Assembly (NCBI GenBank): GCA_007375995.1
Contig: VMFK01000016.1
Coordinates: 1-13,060, forward strand
Direction: 5' to 3'
Length of the DNA stretch: 13,060 nt
Source: Parcubacteria group bacterium Gr01-1014_56
GTDB lineage: Bacteria > Patescibacteriota > Minisyncoccia > Phycocordibacterales > SBAW01
Each line of letters opens with the position of its first letter. Positions within the stretch are counted from its first letter, which is position 1. The position numbers were made by a program, and so were the translations under genes. Of this stretch, positions 1-5,549 are shown in pieces. The notes under the pieces were generated by a model, which was not told the origin of the DNA, searched no databases, and saw only the letters and a list, made by a program, of their open reading frames with translations.

Positions 1-834
1 CGAGCGAAAGTGTACTACACCCCAACAGGCACTACCACTGCCTCAACCACGGTGCGCTACATCCATACTGATCACCTTGGAGGTACTAATATCATTACTG
101 ACTCGACAGGAACACAAATCGTTGAAACACTGGACTACTACCCCTATGGTCAAACGAGAATCGACAACAAGACAGGTTCATATGCGGGGGAGAGAAACAA
201 GTTTGCAGAACTTCTCCACGACAACCTCTCCGGCCTCGAGTATGCCCAAAACCGCTACTACAATTCCACGAGAGGTGGCTTTATCTCACAGGATCCCGCT
301 TTCTTGGCAGTGGGTACCCCAGGGCTTGATGAAATTATTCTCCGGTCAAGAAATAATCGTAATGGTTCGATTCAAGAGGGAAATACTGAGGAGGAACAAT
401 TGCAGAGACTGCAAGAATATCTGTCAAATCCGCAAAACCTTAATTCATATTCATATGCTGTAAATAATCCAATAACATTCACAGACCCTTTGGGTGAGCA
501 AGCGAGACCAACGGCTCCTGGACCATTAGGTATATTTTTTACAGCCGTACAGATCTTAAGTACAACGGATTTGGCACGACAAGCAAAAGATGTCATTTCG
601 AACCCCAATAGTACTGCTGGAGAAAAAAGAGATTTGTTGGTCGATTTGGGGAAAAAAGCAGCCGCCAGTGCCTTGCTCCGTATTGCAAATCCTGTTGAGA
701 AAGTAGGCGTTGTTATCTTAGAAGGGTTGGTTGACACCTTTGAATTAGCTGATAAGTTTATTCGTGGTGAATATAATCAGAATAAAGATGTAAACAACAA
801 TAATGTGGAAGTAAAAAAGGAGCAAAAAGAATAA
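1..834 (+). CDS. RHS-repeat protein, C-terminal end (5' partial)
   Basis: The frame is open at the left edge (codons for R-A-K precede a GTG at 10), so this is the end of a much longer protein. Numbering from that GTG, residues about 17-161 form the RHS-repeat-associated core: YIHTDHLGGTN, YYPYGQ, GLEYAQNRYYNSTRGGFISQDP, and SYAVNNPITFTDPLG. A Gln/Glu-rich stretch (about 100-140) interrupts the usual spacing between QDP and NSYSYAVNNP. The DPLG box normally marks where the conserved shell ends and a variable tip begins. Here the tip is about 112 residues, Ala/Leu-rich helical with a hydrophobic part (about 173-245) and a Lys/Asn tail. I recognise no toxin domain or catalytic motif in it. RHS shells are usually secreted or surface polymorphic proteins. 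Two small membrane-protein ORFs follow, the position where immunity genes often lie, but that role is inference. Confidence 0.85.
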   Translation, partial: RAKVYYTPTGTTTASTTVRYIHTDHLGGTNIITDSTGTQIVETLDYYPYGQTRIDNKTGSYAGERNKFAELLHDNLSGLEYAQNRYYNSTRGGFISQDPAFLAVGTPGLDEIILRSRNNRNGSIQEGNTEEEQLQRLQEYLSNPQNLNSYSYAVNNPITFTDPLGEQARPTAPGPLGIFFTAVQILSTTDLARQAKDVISNPNSTAGEKRDLLVDLGKKAAASALLRIANPVEKVGVVILEGLVDTFELADKFIRGEYNQNKDVNNNNVEVKKEQKE

Positions 835-844
835 ATATATTGCT

Positions 845-1132
845 ATGTCGACAGATTTTATAATTCAAATTCTTTGTTTAATAGGAGGTATATACTTTAC
901 TTATGCAAGTCTTCGAGAGTTAGTTTCTAAAGATATATATATCAAAAGAATGGTAAGAAATATTCGATGGCGATCAGATATACCAAAAGAAAAGATTGAA
1001 GATGAAGTAAAGGATTTTGTAGAAGGAATGAAAAACGAGTCATGGTTTAGTTATAGGCATGCAGTTAATTATATTAATCTTGCCTTCGGAATCCTCTTGC
1101 TTTACGTTTTTCTTCTTTATCTAATATATTAA
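845..1132 (+). CDS. Small two-helix membrane protein, possible RHS immunity partner
   Basis: A 95-aa protein starting 10 nt after the RHS stop codon. It has a hydrophobic segment near residues 5-22 (FIIQILCLIGGIYFTYASL), a charged middle (about 25-70, many K/R/E), and a second hydrophobic segment at the extreme C-terminus (about 74-95). The predicted form is two membrane helices with a central soluble loop. The only purine-rich Shine-Dalgarno-like block (AAGGAG, 817-822) lies 22 nt upstream of the ATG, too far for a normal site, so translation may be coupled to the RHS gene. Its N-terminus is clearly related to the broken ORF at 1212 (shared Q..L..G.Y..Y......VSK pattern), so the two are tandem paralogues. 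The family is not recognised. A role as immunity protein against the RHS tip is inferred from position only. The region is noticeably more AT-rich than the rest of the window. Confidence 0.65.
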   Translation: MSTDFIIQILCLIGGIYFTYASLRELVSKDIYIKRMVRNIRWRSDIPKEKIEDEVKDFVEGMKNESWFSYRHAVNYINLAFGILLLYVFLLYLIY

Positions 1133-1142
1133 GTAAGAAAAT

Positions 1143-1155
1143 GGGGACTGACCCC
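1143..1155. repeat. GGGGACTGACCCC hairpin motif
   Basis: A GGGG/CCCC stem (5 bp counting the flanking T1142-A1156 pair) with a 5-nt ACTGA loop lies between the two paralogous small membrane genes. From general knowledge, motifs of this type sit at the ends of RAYT/IS200-like elements, so it may be a solo scar of a second element. It could instead be a weak transcription stop for the RHS operon. Confidence 0.4.
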
Positions 1156-1192
1156 AATTCCCTAATGTTAATGCAAATCAAAATATTAACAG

Positions 1193-1200
1193 TAAGGAGG
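1193..1200 (+). promoter_or_regulatory. Strong Shine-Dalgarno site TAAGGAGG
   Basis: A near-perfect anti-SD complement ends 11 nt before the ATG at 1212. It fixes that ATG as the genuine start of the interrupted membrane-protein gene. It stands out because most genes in this window have no visible Shine-Dalgarno site. Confidence 0.7.
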
Positions 1201-1211
1201 AAAAGTAATAT

Positions 1212-1325
1212 ATGAATGGAGATGTTTTCTTCCAACTCTTTATGTTTTTGGCGGGTTCATACCTAGTTTATATAGGAATCAAAAGAATAGTCTCAAAAGC
1301 AGATTTTGTAAGAGGTGGGGAGAAT
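1212..1325 (+). pseudogene. Truncated paralogue of the 845-1132 membrane protein
   Basis: The first 38 residues (MNGDVFFQLFMFLAGSYLV onwards, then IVSKADFVRGGEN) mirror the N-terminus of the preceding gene: hydrophobic helix, Gly-x-Tyr, then a VSK motif. Homology stops at position 1326, exactly where the terminal inverted repeat of the RAYT element begins. From there the frame runs into element DNA and stops at 1418, giving a 68-aa chimera. I found no remnant of the gene's 3' part after the right end of the element (2048 onward), so that part was deleted or is not recognisable. The strong ribosome binding site suggests the chimera, with one membrane helix, could still be made. Confidence 0.65.
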
Positions 1326-1340
1326 AAGGTGTCAGGAACC
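1326..1340 (+). repeat. Left terminal inverted repeat of RAYT element
   Basis: Fifteen bases, AAGGTGTCAGGAACC, match the reverse complement of 2033-2047 without a mismatch. The border also coincides with loss of homology between the two tandem membrane-protein genes. Confidence 0.8.
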
Positions 1341-1366
1341 ATTAATTGTGTTAAGGTAGCCCCCGC

Positions 1367-2041
1367 ATGGGAAGAGCACTACGCACTGATGTTGGGGGAC
1401 AGGTATATCACGTACTAAATCGGGCAAATGCTCGTTTGCCGCTGTTCAGAAAGAAAGCGGACTATGAACTATTTGAAAAAGTGCTCGAAGAGGCCAAAGA
1501 GAAAATTGGCATGAGAATTCTTTCATACTGCATCATGCCCAACCATTGGCATTTGGTGCTGTACCCGCAGCATGACGGAGAATTATCGAAATTTGTGAAC
1601 TGGCTCACGCTCACCCACACCCAGCGTTGGCATGCATCTCACCGCACTATTGGATATGGTCATCTGTACCAAGGACGTTACAAGTCTTTTTTATGTGAAA
1701 AAGATGAGCATTTTGTGCAACTGGTTCGTTACGTTGAGCGTAATCCTTTGAGAGCCAATCTGGTGCGACAAGCAGAGGATTGGCGATGGGGGAGTGCCTG
1801 GAGACGGCAGAGGGGCACTCCAAGGCAGCGCACCCTATTAGACGAGTGGCCGGTATCTATGCCGAGAGCCTATAGTAAACTACTCAATGAGCCGCAGTCA
1901 GAAGCAGAGGTTGCAGCTATGCGCCGATCGGTTACTCGAGGTAATCCTTTTGGGTCAGATGTATGGACAGGCAATGTAATTAAGAAATATGATCTTGAAA
2001 TTACCATTCGACCACGAGGAAGACCAAGAAAAGGTTCCTGA
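1367..2041 (+). CDS. REP-associated tyrosine transposase (Y1_Tnp superfamily)
   Basis: A 224-aa single-strand DNA transposase of the HUH/Y1 class. The start ATG gives the usual RAYT opening (MGRALRTDVGGQVYHVLNR). The HUH metal-binding motif is H60-W61-H62 in MPNHWHLVL. The probable nucleophile is Tyr122 in LVRYVERNPLRANLV, followed by the typical WRWGSAW stretch (about 139-145). The C-terminal tail (about 180-224) is basic with RPRGRPRKG, likely for DNA contact. The length is typical for RAYTs and all key residues are present, so the enzyme looks intact. A weak AAGG lies 10 nt upstream. RAYTs act on hairpin-forming ends or REP sequences; the cognate ends here are presumably the 15-bp inverted repeats. 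The start codon of the disrupted gene upstream is in a different frame. Confidence 0.93.
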   Translation: MGRALRTDVGGQVYHVLNRANARLPLFRKKADYELFEKVLEEAKEKIGMRILSYCIMPNHWHLVLYPQHDGELSKFVNWLTLTHTQRWHASHRTIGYGHLYQGRYKSFLCEKDEHFVQLVRYVERNPLRANLVRQAEDWRWGSAWRRQRGTPRQRTLLDEWPVSMPRAYSKLLNEPQSEAEVAAMRRSVTRGNPFGSDVWTGNVIKKYDLEITIRPRGRPRKGS

Positions 2042-2047
2042 CACCTT
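2033..2047 (-). repeat. Right terminal inverted repeat of RAYT element
   Basis: GGTTCCTGACACCTT is the exact reverse complement of 1326-1340. It contains the transposase stop codon, so the end of the protein and the DNA end of the element are under joint constraint. Confidence 0.8.
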
Positions 2048-2071
2048 TTTCCTTCTGGCATATCAACTCTG

Positions 2072-2092
2072 ACGCGGCTTCACTTTCCGCGT
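2072..2092 (+). terminator. Possible weak hairpin terminator after the transposase
   Basis: ACGCGG and CCGCGT form a 6-bp stem around a 9-nt loop, followed by TTATTTCT. The stem is short and the T-tract imperfect, so termination strength is doubtful. Confidence 0.35.
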
Positions 2093-2141
2093 TTATTTCT
2101 AGTTTACCGTAAAAAGAAGGGCCAGAGAGATTTAAAAGCAA

Positions 2142-2150
2142 TGGTACACT
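2142..2150 (+). promoter_or_regulatory. Extended -10 promoter for MFS gene
   Basis: TGG-TACACT (TGn plus a TATAAT-like hexamer) ends 7 nt before the ATG at 2158. The transcript would therefore start at or next to the start codon, and no Shine-Dalgarno sequence is present. Confidence 0.5.
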
Positions 2151-2157
2151 TTCCACC

Positions 2158-3318
2158 ATGGTGCGACTTAATCGCAATATTATTGCGTACTACGCATTTA
2201 ATTTTTTAATTGGTTTTTATCTTGCCAACGGCACCACCGTTCTCTTTGAGCAACGGCTAGGACTTTCTTACTCGCAAATCTTTACGCTCGACGCGGTCTA
2301 TATGCTCATGTTCATCCTTTTTGAGATTCCGAGCGGCGCCATTGCAGATTTAGTGGGCAGAAAGAAAACCATCCTCGCAGGCATTGCTCTTTTGTGCTTG
2401 GGCGCTCTAGCTACGGGGAATGCGCATACATTCTTCCAGCTTTTCTTGACCTTTTTTATTTGGGCCTTTGGCTTCTCTCTCATCTCGGGCTCCTCCGAGG
2501 CGATGCTCTACGACACGCTCCATGACGAAAAGCTTTACCATCGCGTCTTTGGGCGCGCGTGGTCATTCTCGATCATCGGCATGGCGCTCTCCGGCGTTGT
2601 GGGGCCGCTTTTGTTTGAGCAATACTTCAGACTCCCGTACTTGCTCTCCGCGATCCCTTTTGCGGCGGCGCTCGTCGCCATGTTGTTTTTTAAAGAGAGC
2701 ATCATATACAAAAAGCGATTTTCTTTTAACAACCATTGGCACCAGATGAAAGAGGGGACAAGACTCGCGTTTAGCAATCGTTTTGTACTCTGGAGCATGG
2801 CGGCGCTCTCGCTTGTCTTTGCTGTCGGATATACCTTTACGAGCGCCTATCAGCCGTACCTCATTATTGTTGGTTTTTCTGTCGCGCAGTTTTCGTTTAT
2901 CTTGCCGATTATGTTCACGATGGAGGCGGTGGGCGGCGGCTGGTCGCAAAAACTGACCACCTTCTTTGGAGAACGTGCGGCGTTTTGGTTTAGTTTTTTG
3001 TTGATAGGACTCAGTTTATTGGTACTCGGCGTCTACGCGAGCAAAACCGTTGCTTCGGTATTGTTTCTTTACAGTTTTTTGCAAGGGTTTTTGCGGCCGC
3101 TCGTTAGCACCTACGCCAACCGCTACATAGACTCCAACTTTCGCGCGACCATTGTCTCGGTGCAGGGCATGGTGAGCACCATCACCGCCTCTGCTATACT
3201 ATTTTCTTTTGGGTTTCTCACTGACCGCATCGGCGTTGTAGCGCTCACGACGCTTATAGGGGTAATGGTGCTCGTAGCGGGCATTATTCTTTTGCTACTG
3301 AAACCAAAAAACAGTTGA
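2158..3318 (+). CDS. Major facilitator superfamily transporter
   Basis: A 386-aa, strongly hydrophobic inner-membrane protein with about 12 predicted helices, the normal MFS size. The loop between helices 2 and 3 has the MFS motif A in the form G60-AIAD64-LVGRKK, preceded by FEIPSG, a combination seen in MFS proteins annotated as drug or unknown-substrate exporters. A central soluble loop (about 178-200) is basic and separates the two six-helix halves. The ATG at 2158 gives a direct entry into helix 1 and is preceded by an extended -10 box. Substrate cannot be read from sequence; proton-coupled efflux is the default guess for the family. The gene stands alone, with the RAYT element upstream and a convergent small gene downstream, so it is probably monocistronic. 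Confidence 0.88.
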   Translation: MVRLNRNIIAYYAFNFLIGFYLANGTTVLFEQRLGLSYSQIFTLDAVYMLMFILFEIPSGAIADLVGRKKTILAGIALLCLGALATGNAHTFFQLFLTFFIWAFGFSLISGSSEAMLYDTLHDEKLYHRVFGRAWSFSIIGMALSGVVGPLLFEQYFRLPYLLSAIPFAAALVAMLFFKESIIYKKRFSFNNHWHQMKEGTRLAFSNRFVLWSMAALSLVFAVGYTFTSAYQPYLIIVGFSVAQFSFILPIMFTMEAVGGGWSQKLTTFFGERAAFWFSFLLIGLSLLVLGVYASKTVASVLFLYSFLQGFLRPLVSTYANRYIDSNFRATIVSVQGMVSTITASAILFSFGFLTDRIGVVALTTLIGVMVLVAGIILLLLKPKNS

Positions 3319-3332
3319 TTGTATAAAAAAGA

Positions 3333-3359
3333 AAACGCCCCGTCGAAACGGGGACGTTT
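3333..3359 (-). terminator. Intrinsic terminator of the 72-aa gene
   Basis: CCCCGT (3338-3343) pairs with ACGGGG (3348-3353) around a CGAA tetraloop. The stem extends outward through AAACG/CGTTT with one bulged base. Read on the minus strand it is followed by a T-rich run (complement of 3321-3332), a textbook intrinsic terminator. On the plus strand it lacks a T-tract but may still block read-through from the MFS gene. Confidence 0.75.
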
Positions 3360-3381
3360 AGGGCGGGGTTGGTGAATATAG

Positions 3382-3600
3382 TCAGTGGTTCAAGAACCCT
3401 TTGAACTGAGCGGGGTCAGGGACGCCTGGTTCCCCAGCTCTACGCCGCCGCTCCATTTCAGGGAAGAGCGCAGCAGCATCGAGCTCAAGGGCTTCAGAAA
3501 TCTGCTCTTGAGAAACCTCGTCGCCATTCTTTAACCCCATTTCGCTAAGAGTTGATGGCAAGACGACCACCTCACGGCCTTGATAAAAGAGGGTACGCAT
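3382..3600 (-). CDS. Uncharacterised 72-aa protein
   Basis: The start is placed at the ATG at 3600, because a perfect AAAGGAG (3615-3609) sits 8 nt upstream. The frame could extend to an ATG at 3666, but that would add a hydrophobic stretch read from the leader and is less likely. The protein begins MRTLFYQGREVVVLPSTLSE, a short segment that could form beta strands, followed by a helical acidic region (SQEQISEALELDAAALFPEMERRRRAG) and a Pro/Gly-rich tail. There is no signal peptide or membrane helix. I do not recognise the family. The opening is faintly like small DNA-binding or antitoxin-type folds, but no motif supports this. It has its own intrinsic terminator downstream and faces away from the metal cluster at 3714, sharing a 113-bp intergenic region with it. 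Confidence 0.6.
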   Translation of the reverse strand: MRTLFYQGREVVVLPSTLSEMGLKNGDEVSQEQISEALELDAAALFPEMERRRRAGEPGVPDPAQFKGFLNH

Positions 3601-3608
3601 GGGCCACA

Positions 3609-3615
3609 CTCCTTT
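3609..3615 (-). promoter_or_regulatory. Shine-Dalgarno site AAAGGAG
   Basis: Located 8 nt upstream of the ATG at 3600 on the minus strand. It decides the start of the 72-aa gene and shows this organism does use SD-led messages for some genes. Confidence 0.7.
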
Positions 3616-3699
3616 CCTTTTGTTGCTGATGAAAAACACGAAAACACTAAGTACTAAAATACGCAATCTCTACCTTAACCCTACCATATATCCTCGGGG

Positions 3700-3705
3700 T
3701 ATAAT
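3700..3705 (+). promoter_or_regulatory. -10 box TATAAT of the metal cluster
   Basis: A consensus TATAAT ends 8 nt before the ATG at 3714. Initiation at the usual distance falls within about 1-3 nt of the start codon, so the first gene of the cluster is probably translated from a leaderless message. No convincing -35 box was seen. Confidence 0.6.
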
Positions 3706-3713
3706 AGTTTGTC

Positions 3714-4181
3714 ATGTCTCATAATACAGGCCATTCTCTTAATCGCATTGCGTTTAGTGCAACTACTCACTGTCTTACAGGTTGTGCTATTGGCGAGGTC
3801 TTGGGCATGGTTATCGGCACTGCTTTAAGTTGGAGTAATCCCGCAACAATTGCGCTCTCAGTCGTGTTAGCTTTTGTGTTTGGCTACTCACTTTCCCTCC
3901 GGCCGCTGCTACGGGCAGGGGTAGCTTTTGGTACGGCCTTGGGGCTTGCTTTTGCCTCGGACACACTGTCTATCACAGTCATGGAGATAGTAGACAACGC
4001 TATTATGTTGCTCATCCCAGGGGCTATGGACGCGGGGCTGACACAATTGTTATTCTGGGGGAGTTTAGCAGCTTCGCTTGTACTAGCAGGAGTAGCAGCG
4101 TTCCCGGTAAACCGTTGGCTGCTTGCTCGTGGTAAGGGGCACGCTGTCATCCACGAATATATGGGGCATATTAGTCACTAA
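3714..4181 (+). CDS. DUF4396 family membrane protein
   Basis: A 155-aa polytopic membrane protein (about four helices). It matches what I recall of DUF4396: HCLTGCAIGEVLGMVIGTAL near residues 19-38, FGYSLSLRPLLRAG (56-69), SDTLSITVMEIVDNAIMLLIPGAMDAG (82-108), and a conserved end FPVNRWLLARGKGHAVIH (130-147). His19, Cys20 and Cys24 near the first helix, Glu91/Asp94, and His143/His147 are candidate metal ligands. The biochemical function of the family is not established to my knowledge. It often sits near copper-handling genes, and here it is the first gene of a cluster with a DUF305 protein 9 nt downstream, which supports an envelope metal role. The start is fixed by the TATAAT just upstream. 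Confidence 0.8.
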   Translation: MSHNTGHSLNRIAFSATTHCLTGCAIGEVLGMVIGTALSWSNPATIALSVVLAFVFGYSLSLRPLLRAGVAFGTALGLAFASDTLSITVMEIVDNAIMLLIPGAMDAGLTQLLFWGSLAASLVLAGVAAFPVNRWLLARGKGHAVIHEYMGHISH

Positions 4182-4190
4182 TTTAATTGT

Positions 4191-4553
4191 ATGAATATAA
4201 GTACTATTGTCGTAGGAATTGCAGCTCTTATTATCGGTTTGGGCGGTGGTTATTTTATGGCTAATAGCGAGCGGCCAGCACCGGTGCAACATAATATGAG
4301 TTCAACCATGGCGGGCATGATGGCTGGTCTTGAGGACAAAGAGGGCACCGACTTCGAGCAAGCATTTATCAACGAGATGATAGTGCACCATGAGGGCGCG
4401 GTAGCTATGGCACAAATGGTTTTGCAAAAGACGGAGCGGCCAGAATTAGTCCAGCTTGCCAACGATATTATTTCTGCACAGACGCGTGAGATAGACATGA
4501 TGCGCGGGTGGCAATCGCAGTGGTTTGGCGTTACAGTACATCACGTCCAATAA
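4191..4553 (+). CDS. DUF305 (CopM-like) anchored protein
   Basis: A 120-aa protein with an N-terminal membrane anchor or uncleaved signal (about 4-22, IVVGIAALIIGLGGGYFM) and an exported helical domain. The DUF305 hallmark is the sequence FEQAFINEMIVHHEGAVAMAQ (about 55-75) with the His66-His67 pair, then PELVQLANDIISAQTREIDMMRGW (84-107). The many Met and His residues in MSSTMAGMMAG, MIVHH and the C-terminal VHH suit copper binding. DUF305 includes the cyanobacterial periplasmic copper protein CopM; a copper-binding or buffering role is inferred by family. It lies 9 nt after the DUF4396 gene and 1 nt before the next gene, so the three are almost surely co-transcribed. No Shine-Dalgarno sequence is seen. 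Confidence 0.85.
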   Translation: MNISTIVVGIAALIIGLGGGYFMANSERPAPVQHNMSSTMAGMMAGLEDKEGTDFEQAFINEMIVHHEGAVAMAQMVLQKTERPELVQLANDIISAQTREIDMMRGWQSQWFGVTVHHVQ

Positions 4554-4554
4554 T

Positions 4555-5364
4555 ATGAATAAAACACAGATACTACTTGGTGTGGGCGCAGTGTTGGTTC
4601 TTGGTGCTTTATTTGTTTTTACTAACCCCTCTGCGGGAGTGGAGCAATCAACGCGTACCAATAGAGAAGTTGCGACTGCCTGCGACCGCGAGATGGCGCA
4701 AGGTTTCCATATTCACTCAACGCTCGAGATTGTAGTTAATGGCGAGGAAATAGTGGTACCTGCAAATATCGGGGTGCGAGCGACCTGCATGACCGCGCTC
4801 CACACGCACACCCCCGACGGGCTTATACATGTGGAGTCTCCCGAAAAGCGCGACTTCACTTTGGCAGACTTTTTTGTAGTGTGGGGTCAACCGTTCAGTG
4901 AAAATGAGATACTCGGATACAAAGCTGACGCAACGCATCAAATCAAAGTGACGGTTAGCGGGGAAGTGGTCGACACGTTTGAGAACACCATTTTAAGAGA
5001 CGGAGAGAAGATAGCCATTTCGTACGAACCGCGTACAGAGCCTTCATCAACGAGTGGTATTAAAGGGACTGTAATGCTTGGCCCAACATGTCCTGTTATG
5101 CGCGACCCTCCTGACCCTGCGTGTGCAGACAAGCCTTATAAAACAACTCTCGTGCTCACTACCCCTGATGGGGCACGAGTACTGAAGACATTCAGCTCAG
5201 ATGAGAAGGGTGTGTTCTCACTGCAAGTTCAGCCGGGAGACTACGCGATACGTTCAGCGGCTGCAGCGAACATCCTACCGTACTGTGCGAGCACCGGCAG
5301 TATAAAAGTCCGCGCGGGCATCTACACTACTGCCAACGTATCCTGCGACACGGGTATTAGATAA
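4555..5364 (+). CDS. Exported His-rich protein with carboxypeptidase-regulatory-like domain
   Basis: A 269-aa protein. The start is taken as the ATG at 4555, one base after the DUF305 stop, rather than an in-frame ATG at 4525 inside that gene. An N-terminal hydrophobic anchor (about 5-22) is followed by an extracytoplasmic region. Domain 1 (about 43-160) holds clustered histidines and cysteines: Cys43, GFHIHSTLEI (His52, His54), Cys78, ALHTHTPDGLIHVES (His83, His85, His92), then FTLADFFVVWGQPF. Such a pattern suggests metal binding, probably copper or iron. Domain 2 (about 168-265) looks like a transthyretin/carboxypeptidase-regulatory-like beta sandwich: GIKGTVMLGPTCPVMRDPPD, PDGARVLKTFSSDEKGVFSLQVQPGDYAIR, with Cys180/190/244/264 possibly in disulfides. 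I know similar proteins as hypothetical in CPR and archaea; no function is assigned. It completes the DUF4396-DUF305 cluster. Confidence 0.75.
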   Translation: MNKTQILLGVGAVLVLGALFVFTNPSAGVEQSTRTNREVATACDREMAQGFHIHSTLEIVVNGEEIVVPANIGVRATCMTALHTHTPDGLIHVESPEKRDFTLADFFVVWGQPFSENEILGYKADATHQIKVTVSGEVVDTFENTILRDGEKIAISYEPRTEPSSTSGIKGTVMLGPTCPVMRDPPDPACADKPYKTTLVLTTPDGARVLKTFSSDEKGVFSLQVQPGDYAIRSAAAANILPYCASTGSIKVRAGIYTTANVSCDTGIR

Positions 5365-5409
5365 AGAGAAAATTCTGCTCCGCCTGCTAGACGACGTTCA
5401 AACCTGTTT

Positions 5410-5418
5410 TGTTATACT
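5410..5418 (+). promoter_or_regulatory. Extended -10 promoter upstream of microORF
   Basis: TGT-TATACT is a good extended -10 element. It ends 6 nt before the GTG at 5425, the same geometry as at the hemQ start and near that at 2158 and 3714. There is no other plus-strand gene for it to serve before the convergent hemH end. Confidence 0.5.
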
Positions 5419-5424
5419 CAAATA

Positions 5425-5541
5425 GTGAAAAATTACTCAAAAATAGGAGGTGGCAAAGCACGACCAGCATATCGAACGCAAGCAACCTTCAGATATCGAA
5501 AGCATGTTGCAATCTTAAAAAGAAAGACGGATAGAAAATAA
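5425..5541 (+). CDS. Candidate 38-aa basic microprotein
   Basis: A GTG-started ORF of 38 codons ending TAA at 5539-5541, 8 nt from the stop codon of the convergent hemH. The product has 7 Lys and 6 Arg, one His and one Asp (net about +12): it opens with KNYSKIGGGKARPAYR and ends in AILKRKTDRK. The composition is that of an RNA-binding or ribosome-associated peptide, but it matches no ribosomal protein I know. A 38-codon open frame is not rare by chance. Support comes from the extended -10 box placed for a leaderless start and the strongly biased composition. The frame is in fact open from the stop of the preceding gene (5362-5364), so it could also be chance open sequence. Family unknown. Confidence 0.35.
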   Translation: MKNYSKIGGGKARPAYRTQATFRYRKHVAILKRKTDRK

Positions 5542-5549
5542 AATCTACT

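Larger units (their letters stand above)
1326..2047 (+). mobile_element. RAYT (IS200-like, Y1 HUH) element with terminal inverted repeats
   Basis: The element is bounded by AAGGTGTCAGGAACC (1326-1340) and its exact reverse complement GGTTCCTGACACCTT (2033-2047). It encloses one Y1 transposase gene, whose stop codon TGA (2039-2041) lies inside the right repeat. Total length is 722 bp. It disrupts the small membrane-protein gene at 1212. No target-site duplication is evident, as expected for HUH single-strand chemistry. Confidence 0.8.

Noticed and set aside
5445..5453. Strong Shine-Dalgarno-like AGGAGGTGG
   Set aside because: No ATG, GTG or TTG follows within 15 nt, so it is probably just the codons for Gly-Gly-Gly in the candidate microORF or chance.
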